A stretch of 64,000 nucleotides of DNA, from the NCBI RefSeq assembly GCF_040786275.1, contig NZ_JBFMVT010000002.1, positions 1,178,001-1,242,000 on the forward strand. The letters are read 5' to 3'. The translations under genes were made by a program, and so were the position numbers. The notes beneath the pieces were generated by a model that worked only from the letters and a program-made list of their open reading frames with translations, was not told the DNA's origin and did no database searches. The DNA is from Buttiauxella gaviniae. Its GTDB lineage: Bacteria; Pseudomonadota; Gammaproteobacteria; Enterobacterales; Enterobacteriaceae. Positions 40,616 through 48,890 of this stretch are shown here, piece after piece; position 1 is the first letter of the stretch; each line of letters opens with the position of its first letter.

Positions 40616-41171
40616 TTTGCACCTCTTTGGCCTGGATTTTTCCCTCTTGCAAAACTACTCGCAGCGCAAAGCCTTGCGCCAGCGCGGCGTAATCATGCCC
40701 GGCCATCGTCGGCCAAACGGCAAGCGCTGAGAGAATGTCTGTTCCGGTGTTAATTAAACGGTGCGCGGTAAAACCAGGAATAATATGCACGGAACCCGGC
40801 GAGACATTTTCAAGCCGCGCTTCGCCGCGCTCGTTTTGTAGCAGCAATAAACCCTGGCCACGCAGGCCCATATAAACTTCACCCTGTTCACGCCTGTGGT
40901 GAAAATGGCCGCGCGTCATATAAAACTCGTCCCCGACTCGCCCGGGGTGCAGGTGCGTGGCGCCGACATACAGCTCGCCCTCTCCTTGCGGAGAATCCAG
41001 CATCTCGACTTCGTAGAAAGGCGTTTGCGCAGGAATTGCTTGCCATGCCGCGTGATCGTGAAAAATACCCACCAGATCGCCGCTGCGGGTAACCTTTTTG
41101 ACAACATTCTCGGCCGTGAAATGGCCGTTTTGAAATGCCACGCTCGGTGGCACATTGAAAGGAATATTCAT
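40608..41171 (-). CDS. Cupin-type glucose-6-phosphate isomerase-like protein (smaller paralogue)
   Basis: The start at 41171 (MNIPFNVPPSVAFQNG) has AAGGAG-like GGAGAAAC upstream; the longer frame crosses the operator and is unlikely. The 187-residue product has the classic size of archaeal cupin PGI and carries YMTRGHFHHRREQGEVYMGLRG with the metal-binding His, His and Glu, and FTAHRLINTG with the fourth His. It is paralogous to the gene downstream and overlaps it by 8 bases. It is controlled by the perfect palindrome at 41215-41230, shared with the PTS operon. Confidence 0.85.
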   Translation of the reverse strand: MNIPFNVPPSVAFQNGHFTAENVVKKVTRSGDLVGIFHDHAAWQAIPAQTPFYEVEMLDSPQGEGELYVGATHLHPGRVGDEFYMTRGHFHHRREQGEVYMGLRGQGLLLLQNERGEARLENVSPGSVHIIPGFTAHRLINTGTDILSALAVWPTMAGHDYAALAQGFALRVVLQEGKIQAKEVQNG

Positions 41172-41214
41172 TTTGTTTCTCCGGCCCAAGGAGAACTGCT
41201 TAACCAGCATAGCA

Positions 41215-41230
41215 GGTTAATCGATTAACC
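41215..41230. promoter_or_regulatory. Perfect 16-bp operator palindrome before the cupin pair
   Basis: GGTTAATCGATTAACC is a perfect inverted repeat, centred 52 bases upstream of the cupin ATG. The same motif with one or two changes occurs at 35423 and 35301, flanking the MalI-like regulator. Confidence 0.75.
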
Positions 41231-41274
41231 CTATAACCAGGCCGAAGAAAGTCGATCTGCATCGCGTAAATTCA

Positions 41275-42192
41275 TCAAGGTGCCAGAGGGAGCACTTCAG
41301 CGACCCAACGCTGGAAGCCTGGAACGTCAAGATCGAGCGCCACATGGGCGTTGGGCTGCCGTCCAAATCGCCCTTCGATATCCACTACCGTGGTGCCCGC
41401 GGTAAATTCCCCGTGCGTTTCCACCGCAACAAAGCACGGTTTGGTCTGGAAAAGTTCCGGTTTTATCAGCCAGGCGATGGCGCAGAGATCGTGCATTCTC
41501 AGGCCGGACGACATGCTGCCGCTGCGATAGTGGCTGAACAGCGCGTGGAGCATTTTCCCGGTTTTATTCAGCTCGGGAAGCGTCGCCAGGTACGCCGGGC
41601 TGAGCTGCGCCCGATTGGTGACGTCCAGGCCGCACATCACAATTTCCAGTCCGCTTTCGAATACGCGCGCGCCCGCTTCCGGATCGATAGCTATATTGAA
41701 TTCAGCATTTGGTGTGAAGTTACCGCGCCCTGCCGAGCCGCCCATGATCACCAGGCGTTTGATTTTCGCTTTGCACGCCGGGTACTGCGTTAGCAGCAGC
41801 GCGATATTGGTCAGTGGGCCGATCGCCACCAGCGTCATCGGTTCAGGGCTTGCGTTTAAACACTCATAAATAGCCTGAAAAGCCGGTTTGCCGAGCGGCT
41901 GACGCTGGTGTTCAACAAAAGCGTACCCTTCCATTCCGGATTCGCCGTGAACATCAGCCGCATCGCGCAGTTTACGCACCAGAGGCGTGGCGGCACCTTG
42001 CGCCACCGGAATATCTTTCTGCCAGAAGTGCATCAGTTGCAGGGCATTGCGCGTGGTTTTCTCAACGCTAACATTCCCCGCAACGGTGGTCAGAAGTTTT
42101 AAATCAAGCTGGGGAGCAAAGAGCGCCGCAGCGATCGCCACCGCGTCATCAATACCGGGGTCGGTGTCGAGAATAATGGGCGTTTTAATCAT
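41275..42192 (-). CDS. rihC: Ribonucleoside hydrolase RihC
   Basis: RihC cleaves the N-glycosidic bond of purine and pyrimidine ribonucleosides. The 305 residues (E. coli 304) closely follow E. coli RihC. The Ca-binding Asp cluster is in DTDPGIDDA near the N-terminus, and [13 protein letters not shown] and the C-terminal [11 protein letters not shown] with its Asp complete the active site. rihC normally sits between dapB and ispH; here it is the only ancestral gene left between two inserted clusters. The start at 42192 ([13 protein letters not shown]) has no close alternative. Confidence 0.96.
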   Translation of the reverse strand: MIKTPIILDTDPGIDDAVAIAAALFAPQLDLKLLTTVAGNVSVEKTTRNALQLMHFWQKDIPVAQGAATPLVRKLRDAADVHGESGMEGYAFVEHQRQPLGKPAFQAIYECLNASPEPMTLVAIGPLTNIALLLTQYPACKAKIKRLVIMGGSAGRGNFTPNAEFNIAIDPEAGARVFESGLEIVMCGLDVTNRAQLSPAYLATLPELNKTGKMLHALFSHYRSGSMSSGLRMHDLCAIAWLIKPELFQTKPCFVAVETHGEFTAGTTVVDIEGRFGRQPNAHVALDLDVPGFQRWVAEVLPLAP

Positions 42193-42292
42193 AATTTTTT
42201 CTCTTCTCTTTTAAGCATATTAGGTACATACGGCGTGATTAGCTTACTATGTGAAGCTCATTTCTAAGTTCTAACTTGATCGAGAAAATGCG

Positions 42293-43024
42293 ATGAAACT
42301 CCCGCAGGCAAACATTTCAGAATCCGTTACACAGCATCTTGCGCGGCGAATCATGCATGGCGATCTTGCGCCAGGGCTATCTTTACCTGGCGAGAACGAG
42401 CTGGCCGTTGAGTATGAAGTTTCCCGCACCTCAGTGCGCAACGCATTGCAAGTGCTTGCGGCAAAAGGGCTTATCTCCATTCAGGCCAAAAAGCGTAGCA
42501 TGGTGAATAGCCGAGAACAGTGGAGCCTGTTGGATATTGACGTATTGGGTTGGCTCGCCGAAGGCGATCTGGATCTGCACCTGGTCGAGCAATTAATCGT
42601 GACGCGCCTTATCTTTGAGCCGAACGTTGCAACGCTTGCGGCGCTGAATGCCACCGGCCACGATTTGGCCGCGATGGAAGACGCGCTCCAGCTAATGCGC
42701 AAAGGCCAACTCGAAGCAGAACGCTCTTTGTTCGAAGAAGGGGATATCGCTTTTCACCAGGCGCTATTACGCGCCACGCACAACCCTTTCCTGCTCGCCC
42801 TGGGCAATGCGCTTTCTGCCGCGATGGCGCTCTCGTTTAAGCAAACGCTGGAAAAAGACGTACGCCAGACCAAAGCCGCCGTCGACGAACACTTCCTGTT
42901 ATTTGATGCCATCCGCATGAAACAAGTGGAAAAAGCCCGCCTGCAGATGCGCAGCATTCTGCTCAATGCCGCCAAAAAACGTATCTGGCAGGATCGCCCG
43001 GAAATGTTCGACCACATTATTTGA
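42293..43024 (+). CDS. GntR-family (FCD) regulator, DgoR-like
   Basis: The 243-residue protein has an N-terminal winged helix of the GntR type (LPGENELAVEYEVSRTSVRNALQ) and a C-terminal FCD all-helical effector domain with metal-type residues (ERSLFEEGDIAFHQALLRATHN and VDEHFLLFDAI). It resembles DgoR, which represses galactonate genes. It is separated from dgoK by 97 bases that hold a GntR-type palindrome, and both run in the same direction. GAGAAA precedes the ATG. The inducer is probably a sugar acid or its aldolase-ready derivative. Confidence 0.88.
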   Translation: MKLPQANISESVTQHLARRIMHGDLAPGLSLPGENELAVEYEVSRTSVRNALQVLAAKGLISIQAKKRSMVNSREQWSLLDIDVLGWLAEGDLDLHLVEQLIVTRLIFEPNVATLAALNATGHDLAAMEDALQLMRKGQLEAERSLFEEGDIAFHQALLRATHNPFLLALGNALSAAMALSFKQTLEKDVRQTKAAVDEHFLLFDAIRMKQVEKARLQMRSILLNAAKKRIWQDRPEMFDHII

Positions 43025-43085
43025 TCCTCAACTGACGTAATTTCGATCTCCCTCACACACTGTGTTGTTTTTTTGTTCTAGCATT

Positions 43086-43118
43086 CTTGTATTACAAGAT
43101 TGCATGGTTTGTATTACC
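43086..43118. promoter_or_regulatory. GntR-type operator upstream of dgoK
   Basis: CTTGTATTACAAG (43086-43098) is a perfect odd palindrome that fits the GntR/FadR core TNGTNNNACNA. A second partial copy, TTTGTATTACC, follows at 43108-43118. The pair lies in the spacer between the regulator and dgoK. Confidence 0.65.
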
Positions 43119-43121
43119 TGA

Positions 43122-44021
43122 ATGAAAAATCACTGGATTGCTATCGATTGGGGCACGACTAACTTCCGCGCATTCTTAATGCAGGGGTCGCAGCACGTTT
43201 CCCGCATCAGTCAGCCTTTGGGGCTGTTGTCCGTTGAAAAAGGGCAATTTGCGCCGACGCTGCAAAACCTGTTGCACGCGTGGCTTGAAGAGTATGGCAG
43301 CTTGCCGATTGTTATGGCGGGCATGGTGGGTTCGCAGCAAGGCTGGCATGAAGTGCCTTACGCGCCGCTGCCGTGCAATACACAGGATTTAGCATCCCGC
43401 ATGCTGGCTTTCACCACGCCGTGGGGCAGCCCGGCATGGATTATTCCGGGGGCAAGCGGCACCAGCTCGTTTTCCCAGCCAGACGTGATGCGCGGGGAAG
43501 AAGTACAACTGTTAGGGTTAGCGGCGCTGCGCCCTGCTACGCAACATATTGCGCTGCTACCCGGCACTCATAGCAAACATGCGCAGATGCTTAACGGTGA
43601 GATTGTCTCTTTCTCCACGTTTATGACCGGTGAGATTTTCTCTCTGCTTTCCCAACATTCCATTCTGGGCCGCGCATTGCCGGAACAGCAAGAAGATCGC
43701 CACGCTTTCTTATCAGGTGTTAAAGCCGCCGCGCAGGGTGCACCCTTCACCCATTTGATCTTCTCCGCCCGCACTCGCCGTCTGGCGGGCGAGCTTCCCG
43801 AATCAAGCGTTCACAGCTATTTGTCTGGTTTAACCATCGGCTATGAACTGTTGGCATTACCGGCCGGGCAACACGCCTGGGTGGTCGGTAGCCCGTCATT
43901 AACAGAGCGCTATCAACTGGCCGCAGGCCAGATGGATCTCAATCTTTCCCCCGCCAATGGCGATGAGTGCTTCATTCATGGTCTGTGGCACCTCTTTACC
44001 CGACTTCAAGGAAACGAATAA
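43122..44021 (+). CDS. dgoK: 2-dehydro-3-deoxygalactonokinase DgoK
   Basis: DgoK phosphorylates 2-keto-3-deoxy-galactonate to the 6-phosphate. The 299 residues (E. coli 292) carry the DgoK signatures: IAIDWGTTNFRAFL at the N-terminus for ATP binding, MAGMVGSQQGW, LPGTHSKHAQM and FMTGEIFSLL. The stop overlaps the dgoA start by one base, so kinase and aldolase are made together. Confidence 0.92.
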   Translation: MKNHWIAIDWGTTNFRAFLMQGSQHVSRISQPLGLLSVEKGQFAPTLQNLLHAWLEEYGSLPIVMAGMVGSQQGWHEVPYAPLPCNTQDLASRMLAFTTPWGSPAWIIPGASGTSSFSQPDVMRGEEVQLLGLAALRPATQHIALLPGTHSKHAQMLNGEIVSFSTFMTGEIFSLLSQHSILGRALPEQQEDRHAFLSGVKAAAQGAPFTHLIFSARTRRLAGELPESSVHSYLSGLTIGYELLALPAGQHAWVVGSPSLTERYQLAAGQMDLNLSPANGDECFIHGLWHLFTRLQGNE

Positions 44022-44668
44022 TGAGCCCGGAAATTTTCATTGCCCAATGGCAAAAAGAGCCTCTCCCGCTGGTTGCTATCCTGCGCGGTATCACGCCTGG
44101 CGATGCGGTTGAAGCGGCGGAAATTCTGCTGGAAAGTGGTTTTCGCTATCTTGAAGTGCCGTTGAATAGCCCGTCGCCGCTGGAGTCCATCAGCCTGATG
44201 CGCGAAGTGGTTGGCGAGCGTGGCTACGTGGGTGCCGGTACCGTGCTGACGGTTGCACAGGTTGATGCCGTGGTGGAGTGCGGCGGGCAACTGATTATCT
44301 CCCCGAACTGCTGCCCGGACGTTATCCGCCACTCCAGCAAACTTGGGCTTATCAGTATGCCTGGGGTGATGACGCCAAGCGAAGCCTTCAGCGCCATTGC
44401 CGCAGGAGCCAGTTCCCTGAAGTTATTCCCCGCCGAACATATCACACCCGCGATCACCAAAGCGTTCCGCGCCGTCGTGCCACGCGAAGTGGCACTGTTG
44501 CCGGTCGGTGGCATTCAGCCAGATGCCGCGCAGATGCGCAGTTACATTCAGGCAGGAGCGAATGGCTTTGGGCTTGGCGGCGGGTTGTATCAAGCCGGAA
44601 TGAGTATGGCTGTGCTGCGTGAACATGCGCAGGCTTACCAGCGCGCCTGGCATAAGTGTGCAGCGTAA
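44021..44668 (+). CDS. dgoA: 2-dehydro-3-deoxy-6-phosphogalactonate aldolase DgoA
   Basis: DgoA splits KDPGal into pyruvate and glyceraldehyde-3-phosphate. The start at 44021 (MSPEIFIAQWQ) overlaps the dgoK TAA and gives 215 residues (E. coli 205). The class I KDPG/KDPGal fold shows VAILRGITP with catalytic Glu in the following helix, GAGTVLT and the Schiff-base Lys in SSLKLFPAE. The glycine-rich phosphate loop GANGFGLGGGLY is near the end. A 146-base gap follows before the permease gene. Confidence 0.92.
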   Translation: MSPEIFIAQWQKEPLPLVAILRGITPGDAVEAAEILLESGFRYLEVPLNSPSPLESISLMREVVGERGYVGAGTVLTVAQVDAVVECGGQLIISPNCCPDVIRHSSKLGLISMPGVMTPSEAFSAIAAGASSLKLFPAEHITPAITKAFRAVVPREVALLPVGGIQPDAAQMRSYIQAGANGFGLGGGLYQAGMSMAVLREHAQAYQRAWHKCAA

Positions 44669-44814
44669 ATCATCACGAAATGATCGAAACAGGCCAGCCA
44701 GACCTGCCGGTTAGTCAACCCCAACACAGTAAAACTGAACCCGCAATCGCTACTGAATAAAACAATAAAAGGTCTGAGCATCGAACTCAGCCTCCCCTAC
44801 AACTGGAGATGATC
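44669..44814. other. Spacer between dgoA and the MFS permease
   Basis: An imperfect CTGAG/CTCAG hairpin lies near 44773-44791. No strong promoter, terminator or operator was recognised, so read-through from dgoK-dgoA is likely. Confidence 0.4.
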
Positions 44815-46215
44815 ATGAGTGAAAGAATCGAGAGAAAATCAGCGGATCCCACCGCTGAGTCACGGGTCTACAGCAAAATTACCCGCCGACTTATTCCGTT
44901 TTTGATTTTGTGTTATTTCTTCGCCTACCTTGACCGTGTGAACGTCGGGTTCGCCAAACTGCATATGCAAGATGCGCTGAGTTTTAGCGATACGGTCTAT
45001 GGCCTTGGGGCAGGAATTTTCTTCATCGGCTATTTCTTGTTTGAAATGCCAAGCAATTTGCTGATGCAGAAATTCGGCCCGCGCTTCTGGATTGCCCGCA
45101 TTATGGCGACCTGGGCGGTGCTTTCCGCCGGCATGATGTTTGTCACCACGCCGACTCAGTTTTACGTGGTTCGCTTTTTACTCGGCGTGGCGGAAGCGGG
45201 CTTCTTCCCTGGCATCGTGTTCTATCTCACATTGTGGTTCCCGTCGTGGCGCTCTGCCCGCACGTTGGGGCTGTTTATTCTCGTCACGCCGCTATCCACG
45301 ATTATCGGTAGCCCGCTTTCTGGCCTGATTCTCAAAATGTTCGAAGGCGTAGGCAGCCTGCACAACTGGCAATGGCTGTTTTTGGTCGAAGCAATTCCCT
45401 CGTTTGTGCTGGCCTTCGTGGTGCTGCGCTATCTTGATAACGATGTGAAATCCGCCAGATGGCTGACGGATGCCGAAAAACAGGTAGTGATTAATGACCT
45501 GGCAAAAGACGCCGCCAACCGTGCGCTGGCCAATCAAGGCAAAGTGGATAGTAGCCTGAAAGGCATGTTGAAAAACGGTTATGTTTGGCTGCTGGCGCTG
45601 GTCTTTTTCAGCTTCAACATTGGCTACTACGGCATTAACTTCTGGCTGCCGTCGATAATCAAAAGCTCCGGCGTGAGCGACGATTTCTATATCGGCCTGC
45701 TCGCCGCGCTGCCGTATGTCTTTGGCGCGTGCTTTATGGTGTGGAACAGCCGCCACTCTGACCTCAAACAAGAGCGCCGCTGGCACATCGCCATTCCAGC
45801 GCTGATTGGCTGCGTGGGCCTTGCGCTGAGCGCATATTGCAGCGGGTCCACCTTCTGGATGATGGCGTGGATTTGCGTGGCGATGTCCGGCACGTTGGCA
45901 CTCATCCCTACCTATATCAGCCTGCCTGGCGCACTACTTTCCGGCACCGCCGCCGCTGCAGGTATCGCCTTCGTTAACTCCATTGGCAACCTGGCCGGTT
46001 TCTTTGGCCCAACGGTACTCGGCTGGCTGAAAGACACCACCGGCCGCACCGACGTGGGCCTATATATTCTGGCGGCCTTCCTGCTGTTATGTGCGCCATT
46101 AATTCTTACGCTGCCAGCCCGCCTGGCGAATCCGAAAAAAGTTGTTGCCGTACCCGAACAGAACGTTGCCCAGCCTGACGCTGCGCAGCCTTTCAACGCG
46201 ACTATCGATCGCTAA
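44815..46215 (+). CDS. MFS anion:cation symporter family permease (sugar-acid uptake, inferred)
   Basis: I chose the ATG at 44815 because CTGGAG lies six bases upstream; a second ATG at 44809 is possible. The 466-residue protein has about 12 membrane segments. It shows the ACS-family sequence LIPFLILCYFFAYLDRVNVGFAKL and GxxxFxxGYFLFEMPSNLLMQKFGPRFW. Members bring in sugar acids, tartrate or similar anions with protons. Its position between dgoA and a sugar-acid dehydratase suggests an aldonate as substrate. It is closer to TtuB/RhmT types than to E. coli DgoT. Confidence 0.88.
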   Translation: MSERIERKSADPTAESRVYSKITRRLIPFLILCYFFAYLDRVNVGFAKLHMQDALSFSDTVYGLGAGIFFIGYFLFEMPSNLLMQKFGPRFWIARIMATWAVLSAGMMFVTTPTQFYVVRFLLGVAEAGFFPGIVFYLTLWFPSWRSARTLGLFILVTPLSTIIGSPLSGLILKMFEGVGSLHNWQWLFLVEAIPSFVLAFVVLRYLDNDVKSARWLTDAEKQVVINDLAKDAANRALANQGKVDSSLKGMLKNGYVWLLALVFFSFNIGYYGINFWLPSIIKSSGVSDDFYIGLLAALPYVFGACFMVWNSRHSDLKQERRWHIAIPALIGCVGLALSAYCSGSTFWMMAWICVAMSGTLALIPTYISLPGALLSGTAAAAGIAFVNSIGNLAGFFGPTVLGWLKDTTGRTDVGLYILAAFLLLCAPLILTLPARLANPKKVVAVPEQNVAQPDAAQPFNATIDR

Positions 46216-46235
46216 CGTTTAGAAGAGAAGAAACT

Positions 46236-47945
46236 ATGAGTGGATGTGGCGGATGTGCCAGCTGTGGCACGCATTTCAACCCGATCCTCGAAGGTGATGA
46301 CGGCGCGCTGAAACGTGCGCTGTATAAATCGATGGGGCATACCGATGAGCAATTGCGTAAACCGGTGATTGCCGTCGTGAACAGTTATACCAATGCAACG
46401 GCAGGCCATGCCAACCTGAACGAGCTGACCGCTAAAGTGCTCGAAGGTATTGATGAAGCCGGTGGCGTTGGCATGGTGTTTGGCACTATCGCACCGTGTG
46501 ACGGGATCGCCGAAGGGCATCTGGGGATGCGCTATATCCTCGCCGCTCGCGAGGTGATTACCGCCTCAATCGAAGTGATGATGCGCGCCCACCGTTTTGA
46601 CGGCATGGTGCTGCTGGGTTCGTGCGACAAAATCGTTCCCGCGATGTTAATGGCGGCGGCGCGTCTGGATATTCCGGCGATTATGGTTAACGGCGGCCCG
46701 ATGTATCCAGCGGAATATAAAGGGAAACACTGGGACGGCAACATTGTTACCGAAGCTATCGGCTGGAAGAAACGTGGCGAAATCAGCGAAGAAGAGTTCG
46801 CGCATATCGAGAATATCGCCGAGCCAGGGCCAGGCTCCTGCACGATGTACGGCACGGCAAACACCATGTGCTGTATCGGCGAAGTGTTGGGGATGAGCCT
46901 GCCGGGCAGCAGTACCCTGCCTGCCGTGTCGCAAGAACGCCGCGACTGCGCCGTAGAAACCGGCCGTCAGGCCGTGGAACTGGTGCTCAACGGCGTCAAT
47001 GCCCGCCAGATTATTACGGCGGAATCTATTCATAACGCGATGGTTTATCTGCTGGCAACGGGCGGATCGACTAACGCAATTTTGCACCTCCAGGCGATTC
47101 ACTATGAAGCAGAACTCGGCCATCTGCCGCTTTCTGCTTTCGATAAACTTAGCCATAAAGTGCCGCTGGTGGCGTCACTCTATCCGGCGTCCGAACACGA
47201 CATGATCGACTTCTGGGAAGCGGGCGGCGTGCAGGCGGTGGAGTATGAAATCAGCAAACTGATGCATCTGGACGCGCTGACCGTCGCAGGAAAAACCAAA
47301 GGCGAACTGCATGCTGAAGGCAAACGCAGTTGCCGCCCGGAAGTGATTCATACGCTCGCTATTCCCGTACGAAATGAAGCGGGCGTGGCCGTTCTGCACG
47401 GCAACTTATCGCCGTTAGGTTGCGTGGTGAAACCCGCTGCGGTGCCGGAAAATCTGATGGTATTCCGTGGCCCTGCGGTGGTATTCAACAGCGAGCAGGA
47501 GTCCGTGGATGCGATTATGTCCGGCCAAATCCAACCCGGTAGCGTGCTGGTGCTGCGCTATGAAGGGCCGAAGGGCGGGCCTGGCATGCCAGAGATGTAT
47601 AAGCCAATGAAGTCGCTGGAAGGCATGGGGTTGTCCGATACCTGCGCCCTGATTACCGACGGGCGTTTCTCCGGTTCCAACCGTGGGCTTTTCGTCGGCC
47701 ATATTTCGCCGGAAGCGGTAGACGGTGGCGAGCTTGGGCTGGTGGAGGATGGGGATGAGATCTCCATTGATATTCCCTCCCGCACCCTGACGCTGCATGT
47801 CCCGGAAACTGTTCTGGCAACGCGCCGTGAAAATTGGCAGCCGGTGAATAAAGAAGTGCCTCGCGGTTTCTTGCGGTTGTACCGCCGCTGGGCGCTACCT
47901 GCCGCGCAGGGCGCAGTGCTGGCCGACCGGGAGGAGGATGAGTGA
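46236..47945 (+). CDS. IlvD/Edd-family sugar-acid dehydratase
   Basis: This Fe-S dehydratase family converts aldonates to 2-keto-3-deoxy acids. The 569-residue protein has the cluster cysteines in IAPCDGIAEG, LLGSCDKIVPAM and GPGSCTMYGTANTMCC, and DGRFSG near the C-terminus. An unusual N-terminal Cys-rich start (Cys4, Cys7, Cys10) is present. It probably replaces the enolase-family DgoD in this cluster and supplies the KDG-type acid for DgoK. The stop overlaps the next ATG in TGATG. The substrate is not determined. Confidence 0.9.
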   Translation: MSGCGGCASCGTHFNPILEGDDGALKRALYKSMGHTDEQLRKPVIAVVNSYTNATAGHANLNELTAKVLEGIDEAGGVGMVFGTIAPCDGIAEGHLGMRYILAAREVITASIEVMMRAHRFDGMVLLGSCDKIVPAMLMAAARLDIPAIMVNGGPMYPAEYKGKHWDGNIVTEAIGWKKRGEISEEEFAHIENIAEPGPGSCTMYGTANTMCCIGEVLGMSLPGSSTLPAVSQERRDCAVETGRQAVELVLNGVNARQIITAESIHNAMVYLLATGGSTNAILHLQAIHYEAELGHLPLSAFDKLSHKVPLVASLYPASEHDMIDFWEAGGVQAVEYEISKLMHLDALTVAGKTKGELHAEGKRSCRPEVIHTLAIPVRNEAGVAVLHGNLSPLGCVVKPAAVPENLMVFRGPAVVFNSEQESVDAIMSGQIQPGSVLVLRYEGPKGGPGMPEMYKPMKSLEGMGLSDTCALITDGRFSGSNRGLFVGHISPEAVDGGELGLVEDGDEISIDIPSRTLTLHVPETVLATRRENWQPVNKEVPRGFLRLYRRWALPAAQGAVLADREEDE

Positions 47946-48850
47946 TGATTAAGCATTATTCTGCTCAGGAAATTATTGGCGTAAATCCGATTGTCGCCAT
48001 GCCGTTTACCGCCAGCGGCGACATCGACGAAGCCAGTTTTGTGCGCCTGCTGGAGCAGCTCGCCACCAGCGGCGCGCAAGGCACCACGCTATTTGGTATC
48101 GCCAGTGAGTTTCCAAAGCTAACCGATGCAGAGCGCGATCGCCTGGCGCAACTGTTCGTCTCAACGCTTGCCGGGAGCCCATTATACAGGGCGATGTCGG
48201 TGACCGATCACAGCACTGAAGTGGCGGTGAAACGCGCCCGTTTCTACGCGGGCCTTGGCGTAGACGCACTCATGCTGCTGCCGCCCTTTTTCCTGAACCC
48301 CAATCCACAGGCGATTCAGGAGCATATTTTTGCGGTACTGGAAGCGGTGGATATTCCCGTTATGGTGCAATACGCGCCGGGCGAAACTGGCCTGCCGATA
48401 ACACCGGAGCAAATGGCAGAGATCGCCGCGCGATACCCGCATGCGGTTTTCAAAATCGAATGTAATCCACCGGTTGAATACACCCGCGAGTTTCTCGCTA
48501 AAGCTCCGCAGGCCAGCGTACTCAACGGATATGCCGGTTTGTATATGCTGCAAATGCTGGCGGCGGGCGGTAAGGGCGTAATGCCTGGCTGCTCCTTTAC
48601 CGAAGTCTATGTGCGAATTTACCAGCACTGGCAGAACGGCGAACAGCAGCAGGCTGAAGTCTTACACCAGTCTCTGCTACCGTACATCCAGCGCTGGATG
48701 ACTCACTGCGAATACATTATTCAAGTCGAGAAAACAATTCTTCAACGTCGCGGGATTATTGCGACCGACTATTGCCGCCGCCCGGGTTGGAAACTTACCT
48801 CTGAAGACGAGCAGTTAATCGAGAGCTTCCTTACCGAATTTAAACTCTAA
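47945..48850 (+). CDS. DHDPS/NAL-family lyase or aldolase
   Basis: The family includes DapA, N-acetylneuraminate lyase and keto-deoxy sugar-acid aldolases and dehydratases. I chose the ATG at 47945, inside the TGATG overlap with the dehydratase; a GTG one codon earlier is possible. The 301-residue product has the Schiff-base Lys at residue 170 (VFKIECNPP) and the Tyr region in MVQYAPGETG. It is probably a second keto-deoxy acid route: dehydration or aldol cleavage of the dehydratase product. It is not DapA, because the dapB-linked pathway has its own enzyme elsewhere. Confidence 0.88.
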   Translation: MIKHYSAQEIIGVNPIVAMPFTASGDIDEASFVRLLEQLATSGAQGTTLFGIASEFPKLTDAERDRLAQLFVSTLAGSPLYRAMSVTDHSTEVAVKRARFYAGLGVDALMLLPPFFLNPNPQAIQEHIFAVLEAVDIPVMVQYAPGETGLPITPEQMAEIAARYPHAVFKIECNPPVEYTREFLAKAPQASVLNGYAGLYMLQMLAAGGKGVMPGCSFTEVYVRIYQHWQNGEQQQAEVLHQSLLPYIQRWMTHCEYIIQVEKTILQRRGIIATDYCRRPGWKLTSEDEQLIESFLTEFKL

Positions 48851-48890
48851 ACTCAGGCTGCGGCGAACCCGCAGCGAGTTGAGGATCATT

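Noticed and set aside
42225-42292. CRP-like site upstream of the GntR-family regulator (TGTGAAGCTCATTTCT)
   Set aside because: Only the left half matches; the right half has no TCACA, so it is not supported.
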